Source: Dyadobacter frigoris
GTDB lineage: Bacteria > Bacteroidota > Bacteroidia > Cytophagales > Spirosomataceae
Length of the DNA stretch: 64,000 nucleotides
Assembly: GCF_005280585.1 (NCBI RefSeq)
Contig: NZ_SZVO01000020.1
Coordinates: forward strand, 62,001 to 126,000
Reading direction: 5' to 3'
The first letter of the stretch is position 1, and each line of letters begins with the position of its first letter. The notes beneath the pieces are model-generated. The model saw nothing but the letters and a program-made list of their open reading frames with translations. It searched no databases and was not told the origin of the DNA. The position numbers and the translations under genes were made by a program. Of this stretch, positions 1 through 9,900 are shown piece by piece.

Positions 1-614
1 CTGAATGCGACGTTCCGCTTCGCAAAGGCTGGTTCTACCATCCGGATCAGAAACCAAAAACGCCCGAAAAACTTTTTGAATTGTATTTAAAAAGCGTAGG
101 ACGCGGCGCAGGACTGGATTTAGGACTTGCTCCTGATACCCGAGGTCAGCTTCATGAAGATGACGTGACAGCCTTGAAAACTTTTGGAGATCGTGTTAAA
201 AATACTTTTGCTACAAACCTGATTGCTCGTGCAAGCTCGAAGGCCGTCAACGTGCGTGGTTATAATTCAGTTTACAGCGCCAAAAATATCCTTGACGGCA
301 AACCGGAATCTTACTGGGCAACGGATGAAGATTTCAAAACTCCGGAAGTAACAATCGATCTTGGCAATCCTGTAACTTTTGATATTATTTGTTTGCAGGA
401 ATACATTAAACTGGGACAAAGAATTGAAGGTTTCGCCGTTGACGTCTGGGAAGGAAATGACTGGAAAGAAGTTGCAACCGGAACAAGTGTTGGGGCCAAA
501 CGTCTAATCAAATTATCCGCTCCGGTAACAGGTCAAAAATTTAGATTAAGAATCACAAAATCACCGGTTAGTGTAGCGATCAGTGAATTCGGATTGTATA
601 AAGACTCGATGTAA
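1..614 (+). CDS. Alpha-L-fucosidase (GH29), C-terminal part with discoidin-like domain
   Basis: The frame is open from base 3 and gives 203 residues; the N-terminal catalytic part lies outside the window. The first 55 or so residues (GWFYHPDQKPKTPEKLFELY, then SVGRGAG and DTRGQLHEDD) match the end of a GH29 fucosidase barrel, which removes terminal alpha-L-fucose from glycans. From about residue 75 a beta-rich F5/8 type C (discoidin/CBM32) module follows, with AKNILDGKPESYWATDE and a terminal SEFGLY. The family is normally secreted to the periplasm or cell surface in Bacteroidota. A strong terminator follows, so this is the last gene of its unit. The family is clear; substrate linkage cannot be judged from this fragment. 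Confidence 0.85.
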   Translation, partial: ECDVPLRKGWFYHPDQKPKTPEKLFELYLKSVGRGAGLDLGLAPDTRGQLHEDDVTALKTFGDRVKNTFATNLIARASSKAVNVRGYNSVYSAKNILDGKPESYWATDEDFKTPEVTIDLGNPVTFDIICLQEYIKLGQRIEGFAVDVWEGNDWKEVATGTSVGAKRLIKLSAPVTGQKFRLRITKSPVSVAISEFGLYKDSM

Positions 615-634
615 TTGACTGATAATCTTTTAAG

Positions 635-669
635 AAAACCCTTTGACGGCAAGTTCGTTGAAGGGTTTT
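635..669 (+). terminator. Intrinsic terminator of the fucosidase gene
   Basis: A perfect 9-bp stem, AAAACCCTT (635-643) with AAGGGTTTT (661-669), ends in a T-run 21 bases after the fucosidase stop codon. Confidence 0.8.
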
Positions 670-706
670 TAGTTTTATATTGATCTGAAACATTTCACTT
701 GCCAAC

Positions 707-1093
707 TTACTTTTTGACAAATAGATAAAGCGTATAATATAGAATAAGTAATCCGCTGCTTGTGATAATACTTCCCGGAAGTGGAGAATCTAATGTCGCA
801 AAGAGTACAAGACCAATTAACGAGATACCCAAACCAACCATAGAAATTAGTTTCTTCCTGCCAAGAGTTATTGTATTTGCCTTAGCCTGATTTTCAAAAT
901 TTGCCTCCGGTTTATTCCAGTTTCTAATTTCATTGACAATCATTAAAAGAGCCACAATGACCAAAGCCCATTTCAGGTAAAGATGTAAGGTTTTATAAAG
1001 CTCTTCATCCACAGCGTAAATTACATTGATTACAGCGCCGAAAGCCATAATCGCTAGAAACAGATAAAACAATGTCCTCTTGTACGGTTTCAT
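707..1093 (-). CDS. Four-helix membrane protein of unknown function
   Basis: 128 residues starting from ATG at 1093. Four hydrophobic segments are visible (about residues 8-27, 40-54, 83-101 and 107-125), with a polar loop around residues 57-80. I do not recognise a family. It is the last of a run of minus-strand genes for small membrane proteins (707-1984), only 21 bases downstream of the next one, so the two are probably co-transcribed. No catalytic motif is visible. Expression is plausible; the function is unknown. Confidence 0.55.
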   Translation of the reverse strand: MKPYKRTLFYLFLAIMAFGAVINVIYAVDEELYKTLHLYLKWALVIVALLMIVNEIRNWNKPEANFENQAKANTITLGRKKLISMVGLGISLIGLVLFATLDSPLPGSIITSSGLLILYYTLYLFVKK

Positions 1094-1114
1094 ATCTGCA
1101 ATGAATTGAGGTGA

Positions 1115-1300
1115 CTAAACACTTTGTTTTCCCTTTTTCCAGAAATATCTTATGACTAAAAAAATAGCAGAGATTTCCATAAACCAACCGAGATACAAGG
1201 CCATTCTTCCGGTCATTTTCATATTAGAATTTATAAAAAGAAAACAACCGATCAAGACGATCAATATGCCGACTAAAAAAGTTAATATGATCCTTTTCAT
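1115..1300 (-). CDS. Small two-helix membrane protein
   Basis: 61 residues from ATG at 1300: a hydrophobic segment (about 4-23), a short loop with NMKMTGR, a second hydrophobic segment (about 33-51) and a basic tail WKKGKQSV. Spacing to the neighbouring minus-strand genes is 12-21 bases, which suggests an operon. There is no recognisable family. The regular membrane topology and the tight spacing are the only support for a real gene. Confidence 0.5.
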   Translation of the reverse strand: MKRIILTFLVGILIVLIGCFLFINSNMKMTGRMALYLGWFMEISAIFLVIRYFWKKGKQSV

Positions 1301-1312
1301 AATCAGTCGGTT

Positions 1313-1570
1313 TTAGAAATCCAGAAATAAATTTTTAAAAAATTTGGTACCCCAAAAGGGAATAAACATCCGCCAGAAATCTTTCTTTTCCAGCATGTTC
1401 AATGCTAACAGTCGCAGACCACTTACGTAGGGATGATATAAAAAAGCGTAAATCTGTAATCCGATGACGAATACTATCGGGCTGATTAAATTATTTTTTG
1501 AGCATAATGCTAACACTCCAAGGGGAATAAAAATCAATCCGTAATAGACAAGAATATTCTTTGTTTTCAT
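1313..1570 (-). CDS. Small membrane protein, tandem paralogue A
   Basis: 85 residues from the ATG at 1570; the frame stays open upstream to 1630, but the ATG gives an N-terminus (MKTKNILVYYG) that lines up with its neighbour at 1724-1984 (MKIRNIFIYYV). The two proteins share YHP, SGLRL, LN-LEK, FW and FIPF over their whole length, so they arose by tandem duplication. Each has about two hydrophobic helices followed by an amphipathic, Phe-rich C-terminus. No known domain is recognised. A strong hairpin lies between the two copies, so they may be transcribed separately. Confidence 0.6.
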   Translation of the reverse strand: MKTKNILVYYGLIFIPLGVLALCSKNNLISPIVFVIGLQIYAFLYHPYVSGLRLLALNMLEKKDFWRMFIPFWGTKFFKNLFLDF

Positions 1571-1667
1571 AATGAAGAGTTTAGTTAACTTTTGTACTCT
1601 GGTGATACGAGAAAATCCTGATTTGGTCACATATTGCTCAAACAGTCATATTTTGGCTCTTATAATA

Positions 1668-1704
1668 AAAATGGTAAGTTATTATTAAAATAACCTACCA
1701 TTTT
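1668..1704 (-). terminator. Terminator hairpin downstream of paralogue B
   Basis: AAAATGGTAAGTTATT (1668-1683) pairs with AATAACCTACCATTTT (1689-1704), 15 of 16 positions, with a 5-nt loop. Reading on the minus strand it lies 20 bases after the stop of the 1724-1984 gene and continues into a T-rich stretch. Confidence 0.65.
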
Positions 1705-1723
1705 GCAAATTCTCTTTAAGATA

Positions 1724-1984
1724 TTATTCCAATCCAAAGAATAATATCTTAAAATATTTTATTTCTCTAAATGGAATAAATATTTTCCAAAAATTATTTT
1801 TCTCGAGCTTATTTAATACTATTAGCCTCAATCCACTTATAAATGGGTGATAAAGGAAAACATAAATAGAAAGAAAAAATACAAAAACGTTTGGATTAAT
1901 ATAATTTAACTTTAAACTTAATGCCAACAAAGCTAACGGAATAAATATCGCCACATAATAGATAAAAATATTACGAATTTTCAT
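1724..1984 (-). CDS. Small membrane protein, tandem paralogue B
   Basis: 86 residues from ATG at 1984. Paralogue of the 1313-1570 product: both carry a YY-aIFIPL-LAL first helix, a second helix ending in FLYHP, and the motif SGLRL followed by LEK, FW and FIPF. The shared motif is conserved better than the membrane segments, which suggests that selection acts on the C-terminal part. The local sequence is AT-rich compared with the core genes of the window. Function unknown; not assigned to any family by eye. Confidence 0.6.
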   Translation of the reverse strand: MKIRNIFIYYVAIFIPLALLALSLKLNYINPNVFVFFLSIYVFLYHPFISGLRLIVLNKLEKNNFWKIFIPFREIKYFKILFFGLE

Positions 1985-2034
1985 AATTCACTTTTATTTA
2001 GCAGAGTGATTTAAAAAAATAATCCATTAACAAT

Positions 2035-2796
2035 TCAATTATATGGGGTGTAATTAAGAGTAAAATCCTCCTTATTTAACGGTCCCATAGGACTGTTTTC
2101 AGGAGTTACAAGTATTAGACATACTCTGGCAGCACACGCAGCAGCTAATGCAGCAGCAGTCGCTGGTATGTATGCACTCTGTACCCATGCATAAACAGAG
2201 ATCCAACCGTGATTAGAATAAGCATCAGTCATACAGTTTATTACTGCCTGTCCGCAACCATCAGTTCTTAAACTGCTAGCACTAGGGCCTGCTTTTAATC
2301 CCATATCCACAATTTCAGGTTTGCTAATTTTATTGATATTATAAGAAACTTTAACCAAAGAATTTAGATTCACATACTGTACTTCGCCTCTAGTAGTTTT
2401 AACAATCGTGGGATTAAAATACCCTTGACTACTTTTATAAACTATAAACGCATAATCGTTATCTAAATTATTTCCATCTTTTTTATACGAGACACTATAC
2501 GAAACAGCGTCTAAGTCTTTAATCTTTGTTTTGAGAACAGATTCAAAATCTAAGCCATTTAAATTTAACTCCTCACTATTAGTAAAAGCAACTTCTTCTA
2601 CGTAACCGTTGTAGATTTTTTTTAAATCACTGGCTAGCTGGGAGTCTTTTATTTCAGAAATAGTTAGATCCCCGTTTACATTAACAACTTTTTCTGTGGG
2701 GATAGATAATGAAGAAGATTTTTCATCTTCTTTACAGGAAATTGCCGAAGACAATAAAACCATTAAATAAAACCCGGACTTGAATAACTTTGACAT
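2035..2796 (-). CDS. Lipoprotein of unknown function with Cys/Ala-rich C-terminal domain
   Basis: 253 residues when started at ATG 2796, which places a lipoprotein signal directly at the N-terminus (hydrophobic LMVLLSSAISC, lipobox Cys at residue 21); the frame is open upstream to 2832. The middle region has alternating beta-like sequence. The last 75 residues differ: GCGQAVINC, an aromatic stretch, then PATAAALAAACAARVC, with four cysteines around a hydrophobic Ala-rich segment. This resembles the look of a bacteriocin or pore-forming peptide domain, but I cannot name a family. An orphan LuxR-type HTH gene lies just upstream on the same strand. Confidence 0.6.
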   Translation of the reverse strand: MSKLFKSGFYLMVLLSSAISCKEDEKSSSLSIPTEKVVNVNGDLTISEIKDSQLASDLKKIYNGYVEEVAFTNSEELNLNGLDFESVLKTKIKDLDAVSYSVSYKKDGNNLDNDYAFIVYKSSQGYFNPTIVKTTRGEVQYVNLNSLVKVSYNINKISKPEIVDMGLKAGPSASSLRTDGCGQAVINCMTDAYSNHGWISVYAWVQSAYIPATAAALAAACAARVCLILVTPENSPMGPLNKEDFTLNYTPYN

Positions 2797-2853
2797 ACAT
2801 TCTACATTTAGATGGTTGATAATACATTTCAAATGTAGTAATAGTTTTATTAC

Positions 2854-2884
2854 ATGAAAATACCCATTTAGTGGGTATTTTCAT
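2854..2884 (-). terminator. Perfect 13-bp hairpin overlapping the HTH gene stop codon
   Basis: ATGAAAATACCCA (2854-2866) pairs perfectly with TGGGTATTTTCAT (2872-2884), loop TTTAG. It contains the stop codon of the 2868-3080 gene and separates that gene from the lipoprotein gene downstream, so it probably ends or attenuates the HTH transcript. Confidence 0.6.
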
Positions 2885-3080
2885 CCCTTTTAATAGCAAA
2901 GTTAATAGCGAATTTTAGTAAAGAGCCAGAATCTACCTCTTCTAAATTTATTTTTTGCTTTATATTCTTTCGGTGTGTCTTTACAGTCTCAATACTTATA
3001 AATAGCACCTCAGCGATTTCAATAGAAGTTAATCCCTTGGATATCAAAATAATAATTTCCTTCTCGCGATTTGTAAACAT
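2868..3080 (-). CDS. Orphan LuxR-type HTH protein
   Basis: 70 residues, ATG at 3080. Almost the whole protein is a LuxR/GerE DNA-binding domain: FTNREKEIIILISKGLTSIE at the N-terminus, then IAEVLFISIETVKTHRKNI as the recognition-helix region. There is no receiver or ligand domain, so it must act as a stand-alone DNA binder or pair with another protein. It sits upstream of the Cys/Ala-rich lipoprotein gene, with a hairpin between them. Regulation of that neighbour is an inference from position only. Confidence 0.7.
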   Translation of the reverse strand: MFTNREKEIIILISKGLTSIEIAEVLFISIETVKTHRKNIKQKINLEEVDSGSLLKFAINFAIKRDENTH

Positions 3081-3167
3081 AAGTGTGAGTAATAATTTTC
3101 CTTTATACTCAGAAAAACTATTTCGTCACTCTTTTGAATGTTTCTTGTAAAAAAATTGGAGTACTGT

Positions 3168-4481
3168 TTACTTTATCCAGCTAATCCAGCCCTTCCCATC
3201 TTTCGCACTCACCATGTCGTAAGCATTATCAGAAAGCTGTATTAGATAGAAACCATTCGTATCATATAAATAATTCTTAGAAGCAATAGCGGGTCCGTCC
3301 GTAGGATATCCATCTCCTACCACACCTAATCCAGAGAAAATAGCCCGCCCGTCCGTAGAGAAAGTTGGCGCTTTTGCTGCGTCCAGATATATAAATGTTG
3401 CGTTATTGTCCTGTACAAAGATCGGAGCAAATGCATCATAATTTGATCCATATCCCGGCCAGTACAAGTAAAAGTAATATTTGGCTGCTCCACTAACTAA
3501 GGAATTTACATTAAAAGCGTCGTCAACTCCATTAACATGAAATCCATTTTCAGACACCCAATAGCTATCTTGCGACAACGCTGCCTGATACCACCTTTTC
3601 GCGGCGGCTACATCCACCTTTATAGGTTTTGCGGCTTCAACAATTGTTGTTTTTGTTCCGGAAGCTGTAACGCCCAAAACAAGATTCGCAGCGTCCCAGG
3701 TGATATTTGTAAAACCATTCAGTGTTGTTGAGCCATTGACAAACGGAGTTATAAAGGATACGCCAGTCGAGCTGTAATAATAATCGGTAGTGAAGGTATT
3801 AACGGTGGTTCCTGTCAGCCAGTTTAAGGTAATCGTTCGTGCATTTTGATTAACCGCTATTTCATAGGTAACTCCACCCGAAACGAAACGTTTGAAGTAG
3901 GTCAGGTATTTGGAAATATTACTGAATAGCAAACTTTTCGCTAATCCTCCATTTCCATAGGCAGTAGCCTCTTCCTGCGTCGCTTTAATTAAAATAAGCT
4001 TGCTTTGATTTTTAGTGCCTGTTAAAGTAATATTTCCTGTACTGAGTGAATCCCCGGAAAAGGAAAATTCATAATCGGATTTTAAACCGTCACCATAACT
4101 TCCTCCATTAACCGCCGCATCCGGATCTGCCAGCACGTGCAGGTAAGAATAGGTATCAAAAATAAGCGACGGCGTTTGCATCGCTTTTACGCGGTAACTG
4201 CTTTCCTTTGGTGTTGCGGCAGATTCAGCGGCAAAATCAGAATACATCACGACACGATTTTGATCGTTAAATTTGAAATAAAAACTATACACACCTCCGC
4301 CGTCCGGATAAATAATTCCCTTCCATCCATAGGGCGCGCCGGATAATTGTTTCTGATAAGCGGCCAGCGCTGCATTGACACGTTCATCTGCTGTTTGTTC
4401 AAAAACATCATTGTCATCACTGCATGACCAAAGTCCGGCAAGAAGAAATAATAACAGATAGGACAGATACTTATTTTTCAT
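3168..4481 (-). CDS. DUF4302 family lipoprotein
   Basis: 437 residues. Lipoprotein signal MKNKYLSYLLLFLLAGLWSC with acylated Cys20. The region ADERVNAALAAYQKQLSGAP followed by GW-GI-YP and Y-FYFKF is the typical start of DUF4302 proteins, which are found in Bacteroidota next to SusC/SusD pairs. The rest is beta-rich. Its gene starts 27 bases after the stop of the HExxH lipoprotein gene, making it the last gene of the uptake operon. It is probably an outer-membrane surface lipoprotein that binds the imported substrate. The biochemical function of the family is not known. Confidence 0.8.
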   Translation of the reverse strand: MKNKYLSYLLLFLLAGLWSCSDDNDVFEQTADERVNAALAAYQKQLSGAPYGWKGIIYPDGGGVYSFYFKFNDQNRVVMYSDFAAESAATPKESSYRVKAMQTPSLIFDTYSYLHVLADPDAAVNGGSYGDGLKSDYEFSFSGDSLSTGNITLTGTKNQSKLILIKATQEEATAYGNGGLAKSLLFSNISKYLTYFKRFVSGGVTYEIAVNQNARTITLNWLTGTTVNTFTTDYYYSSTGVSFITPFVNGSTTLNGFTNITWDAANLVLGVTASGTKTTIVEAAKPIKVDVAAAKRWYQAALSQDSYWVSENGFHVNGVDDAFNVNSLVSGAAKYYFYLYWPGYGSNYDAFAPIFVQDNNATFIYLDAAKAPTFSTDGRAIFSGLGVVGDGYPTDGPAIASKNYLYDTNGFYLIQLSDNAYDMVSAKDGKGWISWIK

Positions 4482-4508
4482 TGGAAATCTTTTTGAACGA
4501 ACAGTTTC

Positions 4509-5432
4509 TTATAACAACGGAACCAGCGCAGCGCGGGTTTTCTTCTGCAACTCATAGAAATCGATACCCCAGGCAGTTTTGTAATAACTTACCACGAGCG
4601 CCTCTTTTCTCCTCAATTTCGCCTGTGCATCGGCCTGGCTTGTACCGTTTGCACTAAAACCTGCCGGGATTGAATTTATAATTTTTTCCCAGCCGCCTTT
4701 TCCTTCAATAAGCAGTATCGCAATGGTTTCAACAAAATCATCATCAAAACCTGAACTTGAATAAGCTGTAACAAATCCATCCTGGCGGGCTTCGGCATCG
4801 CTAATATTAATCCAGTTTTCTCCCTGAAACAATCCTTTGCAAACCGTTTTAAATTCAACCGGGTAAAGAATATTCTGATGTAAAATATGTCCGAATTCGT
4901 GCTGTAATGTATGAACAAACTCTTTCACTTTGTTAGAATCCGTAGCAGCCACGTAGTCTGCTGTGCCGCGCGTTTTAAAATTATTTACGTCAAAAAGGAC
5001 AATTTTCCTTCCGCCTTCTGCCTGTCCAAGTACTACGCCACCGTTCGACAAGTATTGCACACTTCCTGAAAGGATGAAAGTTTTGGGAGAATACATATTG
5101 AAAAACGTAAGGCTTTTTTGCTGAACATAAGGCGTGATCCAGGCGCTTTTTACAACCCTGGACAAGGGAATAATTTTCTCCTCTTTCGGCGGAACCAGTG
5201 TTTTTGTAACATCCCCAAACTCAAACTGATCCCAACGGTATTTCATTTGAATATTGTAAGGAGTTGTCAGGCTGTCTTTAATATACTTATCAATAACAGT
5301 TGGCGGTATAACAGGACCACCGAGATCTGCAATTTCGGCCACGTCTCCAATCGAATCTTCCTTACATGAGCTCATCAGAAAAGCCAGTGCAAGAAGAGAA
5401 AAGATATAGTTATAAGTAATTTTAATATTCAT
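4509..5432 (-). CDS. SusCD-associated zinc metallohydrolase lipoprotein (HExxH)
   Basis: 307 residues. Lipoprotein signal ends in LMSSC with Cys23; the zinc-binding motif is LQHEFGHILHQ with His178, Glu179 and His182. This matches the substrate import-associated zinc metallohydrolase lipoproteins that accompany a TonB-dependent transporter in Bacteroidota. It lies between susD and the DUF4302 gene. The motif suggests a peptidase-like hydrolase on the cell surface that processes the substrate before uptake. The third zinc ligand cannot be assigned by eye. The family is well supported; the substrate is unknown. Confidence 0.8.
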   Translation of the reverse strand: MNIKITYNYIFSLLALAFLMSSCKEDSIGDVAEIADLGGPVIPPTVIDKYIKDSLTTPYNIQMKYRWDQFEFGDVTKTLVPPKEEKIIPLSRVVKSAWITPYVQQKSLTFFNMYSPKTFILSGSVQYLSNGGVVLGQAEGGRKIVLFDVNNFKTRGTADYVAATDSNKVKEFVHTLQHEFGHILHQNILYPVEFKTVCKGLFQGENWINISDAEARQDGFVTAYSSSGFDDDFVETIAILLIEGKGGWEKIINSIPAGFSANGTSQADAQAKLRRKEALVVSYYKTAWGIDFYELQKKTRAALVPLL

Positions 5433-5483
5433 TTTATAAAGATCTTTAATATATTTTTCCGATAGCCAAATATTTCAATTTAC

Positions 5484-6980
5484 TTATCTCGGGTTTAACT
5501 GAATACCCGACTGAACCACAGATTGTGGCAATTGCAGCACTCTTTTTGGATCGTCGCTATTGACAGAAATAGTTTCACCTTCTCTGGTTGTATGCACCAC
5601 ATTGATTCCATAACGAAGCATATCAAACCAACGCATACCTTCCTGTGTAAATTCAATTCTCCGCAGGTCTTTGATAGACGATAAAAGTCCCGCCGTATTA
5701 TTTGCCGTTGTATTGCTCAGACCGTAATAAGTTCTGATTTTTGCCAGAGTTACTATATGTGTCGTTACATCATAATTTCTCAATCGCTTGCTCATAAACA
5801 AATTGATGTCCGAAAGTGTGCCGGTACTGTTTCCTAAATAAAGATTCGCTTCTGCGCGATTGAAAAGGACTTCCTCCGCCGTAAACAATGGAACCATAAC
5901 ATACGGATCCCCGATTTCTGCATTTACAGATTGTTTGACAAAATATTCCGACAATTTTGGGATAAGCAGGTTGCCATCCCCCTGTGTGTAAACCGGGAAA
6001 GCCCAGTTGGCCGAATTACTTGACAGCGCACTGATCTGATTTATTTCTGCCCATTTTGCATTGGTAAGGCCATACCGGTATTGAGCCACATAGCGGCCAT
6101 ATACCGAGCTGGTTTCTACCAGTAATAAATTGGCCGGCTCACTGGCTCTTGTATATCTTTTGTATAAAGCATCGTATGTCAAAGGCAAATATTCCGTATT
6201 CCACGGGCGTAAATTACCGGCAATATCACCTGATGGAAAAACGGCATTGGCGTAAGAGAGCGTTTTAGCGTAATCCTTTTTTACCAGATAAAAACGGCTG
6301 GCAAATGCGTTGGCAGCAGCAATATTGAAATGATATTTTGGAACAGTATATGAAACATCCTTAATCAAGGGAAGCCCCTCCAATAAATCTTTTTCAATCA
6401 TTTCATATACATAAGCAACCGTTTTTCTTTCATATTGTTTGATCACAACATCTTCCGGCTCGGTCACGTAAGGTATTCCCGGATCCGTTGCTGCTGTGGC
6501 AGGATTATAAAATTTTGAAAAGAAACTTACCAGCATAAAATGTGCATAAGCCCTTGCGACCAAAGCCTCCCCTTTTTGAGCTGAAAAAATTGAAGGATCT
6601 TTTGCTTCGCCAATAACCTGTAGAGCCAGATTTGTCGCTGCTATGGCTCTATAAGCTTTTGCCCAGTACATATCCGGCGAATCTTCAATATTAACCGGCG
6701 CATCCACCACTTCAAAACGATAAGAGCCACGGTTTACACGGTCATCCTGCCCAACACCTTTGTCTCCCACATTATCGCTCATAGCCTCACCGAAAGATAC
6801 ATATCCTCCTTGCGGATAGGCAGTTGTCAACAGTTGAGATACCTGTTCCGGTGTTTCCAGTGTCGCTCTTGTGCTGTCGGGTTCTTTTGACAAAAAATCA
6901 TCACAGCCCATCAGCATCAATAACGGCAGTAAAACAAAAATTCTGGTTATATATCTGTTTTCCATTTTCAATTTCATCAT
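5484..6980 (-). CDS. SusD/RagB-like nutrient-binding lipoprotein
   Basis: 498 residues from ATG at 6980. The ATG overlaps the susC stop codon (TAATG), which suggests translational coupling; a second ATG at 6965 would also give a good lipoprotein signal ending in LMLMGC. The N-terminus (CDDFLSKEPDSTRATLETPE), the TPR-like helical body (AIAATNLALQVIGEAKDPS, KGEALVARAYAHFMLVSFF) and the end (RRIEFTQEGMRWFDMLRYG) are typical of SusD. It binds the substrate at the surface over the SusC channel. With the HExxH and DUF4302 lipoproteins it forms one uptake operon. Substrate not inferable. Confidence 0.92.
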   Translation of the reverse strand: MMKLKMENRYITRIFVLLPLLMLMGCDDFLSKEPDSTRATLETPEQVSQLLTTAYPQGGYVSFGEAMSDNVGDKGVGQDDRVNRGSYRFEVVDAPVNIEDSPDMYWAKAYRAIAATNLALQVIGEAKDPSIFSAQKGEALVARAYAHFMLVSFFSKFYNPATAATDPGIPYVTEPEDVVIKQYERKTVAYVYEMIEKDLLEGLPLIKDVSYTVPKYHFNIAAANAFASRFYLVKKDYAKTLSYANAVFPSGDIAGNLRPWNTEYLPLTYDALYKRYTRASEPANLLLVETSSVYGRYVAQYRYGLTNAKWAEINQISALSSNSANWAFPVYTQGDGNLLIPKLSEYFVKQSVNAEIGDPYVMVPLFTAEEVLFNRAEANLYLGNSTGTLSDINLFMSKRLRNYDVTTHIVTLAKIRTYYGLSNTTANNTAGLLSSIKDLRRIEFTQEGMRWFDMLRYGINVVHTTREGETISVNSDDPKRVLQLPQSVVQSGIQLNPR

Positions 6981-9900
6981 TATAAAGTGAACTTGATGGC
7001 TACCGTAAACTGCTTTTGAATCGGCTGTGCCACACCACCGGTATTAAAGAATTCCGGATCTTGTCCTTTCAGTTTTTTGTCGGAATAAATAAGCCATGGG
7101 TTAATTGTCGATACCTGAATCGAAGCGGCCGTCATACCAAGTCTTTTAATCATAGTCAAAGGAAGGCGATAAGCAAGCGATACAGATTTCAGGCGAACGA
7201 AATTCCCACTGGCCACACGCTGGCTGGAATAATTGTAAGTTGTGTAAGGATAAATTCCGGCCAGATACTGATTTTCCAAAATGTCAGGAATTGACGGAAT
7301 ATTCGTAATTTTTTCGTCACCCGGCTTTTCCCAACGGTCGTTTAACTCTCTTGGTGTAGCATCAAGATCACTGAATGCAGGTCGTGAACCGGATGTTCCC
7401 TTGTAAAGCGGATTCAACCGGATTTTATTACCGGCCTGTCCCGTAAGAAAAACATTCATGGTCAGGTTGCGGTAAATAAAAGTATTGTTCAAACCACCCG
7501 TTAGCGGCGGATCAACAGGGCCTTCATATTTCAGATAAGAAGTGTTTAAATCCTGAAGATAAACGTCTTTGCTAACTTCTCCTTTTTCATTCAAAAATGT
7601 CGGCACGCCGGTTTTTGGATCCAGACCTCTATAATCAACAGAGAATAAACTTCTTACCGGATGCCCCTGAATATTGGCTCCTTCTGCCTTCACCATATCA
7701 AAAATCGTAGGCAGGTTATCCACGCTTGTAATCTGGGTATGTGCATAACCGGCAGTAAAACGGGAACGCCATGAGAAATCCTTCGTTTTGAGAATTACCG
7801 CTTCCAGCGAAAGGTCAATTCCTTTTGACTGCATATCCGCGTAGTTGGCGATTTTATACGTTTGTCCCCCAATACCGGAAGTTTTTATTTTGTCAATCAG
7901 ATCAAAACTGTTTCTCAGATAAACGTCTGCTGTGATGTTGAAACGGTTTCCCAAAAGTCCCAGATCAAGACCAATATTTCCACTGTACAATTTTTCCCAG
8001 GTCAGTTGTAAATTGGCAAGAGAGGCAAGATCAATCGCCGATTCTTTTTCATCCGTGTATGGACGATTTGTGATAATACTTTTTAACAATACCGCCGAGT
8101 TTGTTGCCGGCCCTGTACTGGCAGTCAATCCGTAACTTCCGCGTAATTTGGCATAACTGATCCATGAAAGGCTTTTGATAAACTCTTCATGATCCAGATT
8201 CCATGATCCCGCAACCGTCCAGGTAGGCAGCCAGCGACCGATTGCCGATTTCCCGAAACGGTTTGAACCATCGTAACGGGCATAAGCGGTGAAGTTATAT
8301 TTGTCGTCCAAAGTGTAACCCAAACTTGCATAAAATGCAGCGAAACGGTCAAAACTTTTGGTCATTCCAAAATACTGGAAGTTGCTTTCGATCGTCTGTT
8401 TCAATATCCGGTAATCCACAAAAGGAACTCCACCCTGGTCATATTGATAACCGTAACCTGTATTATTTGAATTTTGTCTGTTTGTAAATTTAATTTCCTG
8501 ACCAACCAATGCATTCACCGCATGTCTTTCACCAAAAACTTTGTTATAACGAAGGTTATTCCGGACATTATAAAAAGTCATTTCATCTTCGTTGCGGTTG
8601 TAAAAACCTCCACGCGGTAAAACCACAACCGGATAAGCATCAGGATCATCCGGATCTCTGTACAAGAATTTATTTTTTAAAGCGATGGTAGAATTCCCAG
8701 CTGCACGGTACGCATTCGCCATGTTGGAATTTTCGGTGATCTGATGTTCCTGGCCTGTGTGTATGTAGCGAAGTGCACCCACAAAATCGTACTGAATATG
8801 CGGCGTGATTTTATACGCCAAATCTCCCTGTAACCTGATATCAATCAGATTCAGATCGATATAGTTATTTTCAAGTTCCGTCAGAATATTAAACGGAGCG
8901 TAATTTCTTCTAAAAAATTCACGGTTTCCATTTTCGTCAAAAGCAGTCAGTGTACGACTGGTATTTAAAGCATAACTAAATGGATTGATATCAAAATCAC
9001 GTCCATATGTTCCATCCACCGGATTGCTCTGGCGCGTTAAAGAGCCAGGCGCTCTTTGCTGACGAACCGAAGAAAGTGTTGAAAATCCGAGTGTAAGTTT
9101 GTCGGACAGCTTGTACGTATTTCTAAAATTAAGTGTATAACGTTTCACTTTATCCACAACCGTCCAACCGTTATCGCTCAGAAAACTGGTAGAAAAATAA
9201 GACTGAGATTTATCGGTTCCAAAGGAAACACTTAGGGAATGTTCCTGCAAAAAGTTGTTCTTGAATAACACATCAAACCAATCCGTATTAGCACCAGCGT
9301 ATCGTAAAAGGAATGCTTTTTTAGCTTCCGGTGTGTTGGAAATACCAAAATTACCACTCGCATCTGCATTTAATAAACTGTAATATTTGCCATAAACACC
9401 ATAATCAGGATTGTCCAGAACGCTGGTATTCAAATATCCCTTTCTTTCCAATTCTCCCAAAACCGACATCTGTTCGGCAGAATTCATGATGTTGAAATTT
9501 TTGTAAGAAGGTTTTAACTGCGTACTAAAATTACCTGAATAACTGATGACAGGTTTTCCGGCTTTTCCTTTTTTAGTTGTAATTACAATTACACCATTCA
9601 TCGCACGCGCACCGTACAAAGCAGCTGCCGCAGCATCTTTCAGGATGTCAAAAGTTTCAATGTCATTCGGGTTCAGTCCGGCAACTGCGGAACCAAGTAA
9701 AGTAGTCGGATCACCGCTGGAAAGCTGATCGTTGGAAATATTTACGATATCTTCCAAAACAACGCCATCCACTACCCAAAGCGGTTTGTTATCACCATTT
9801 AAAGAAGTTGCGCCGCGAATACGGATTTTTGGAGCAGCACCAAAAGTTCCGGAAACGTTCTGGATTGAAACCCCGGCTGCCCGGCCTTCAAGCATACGGC

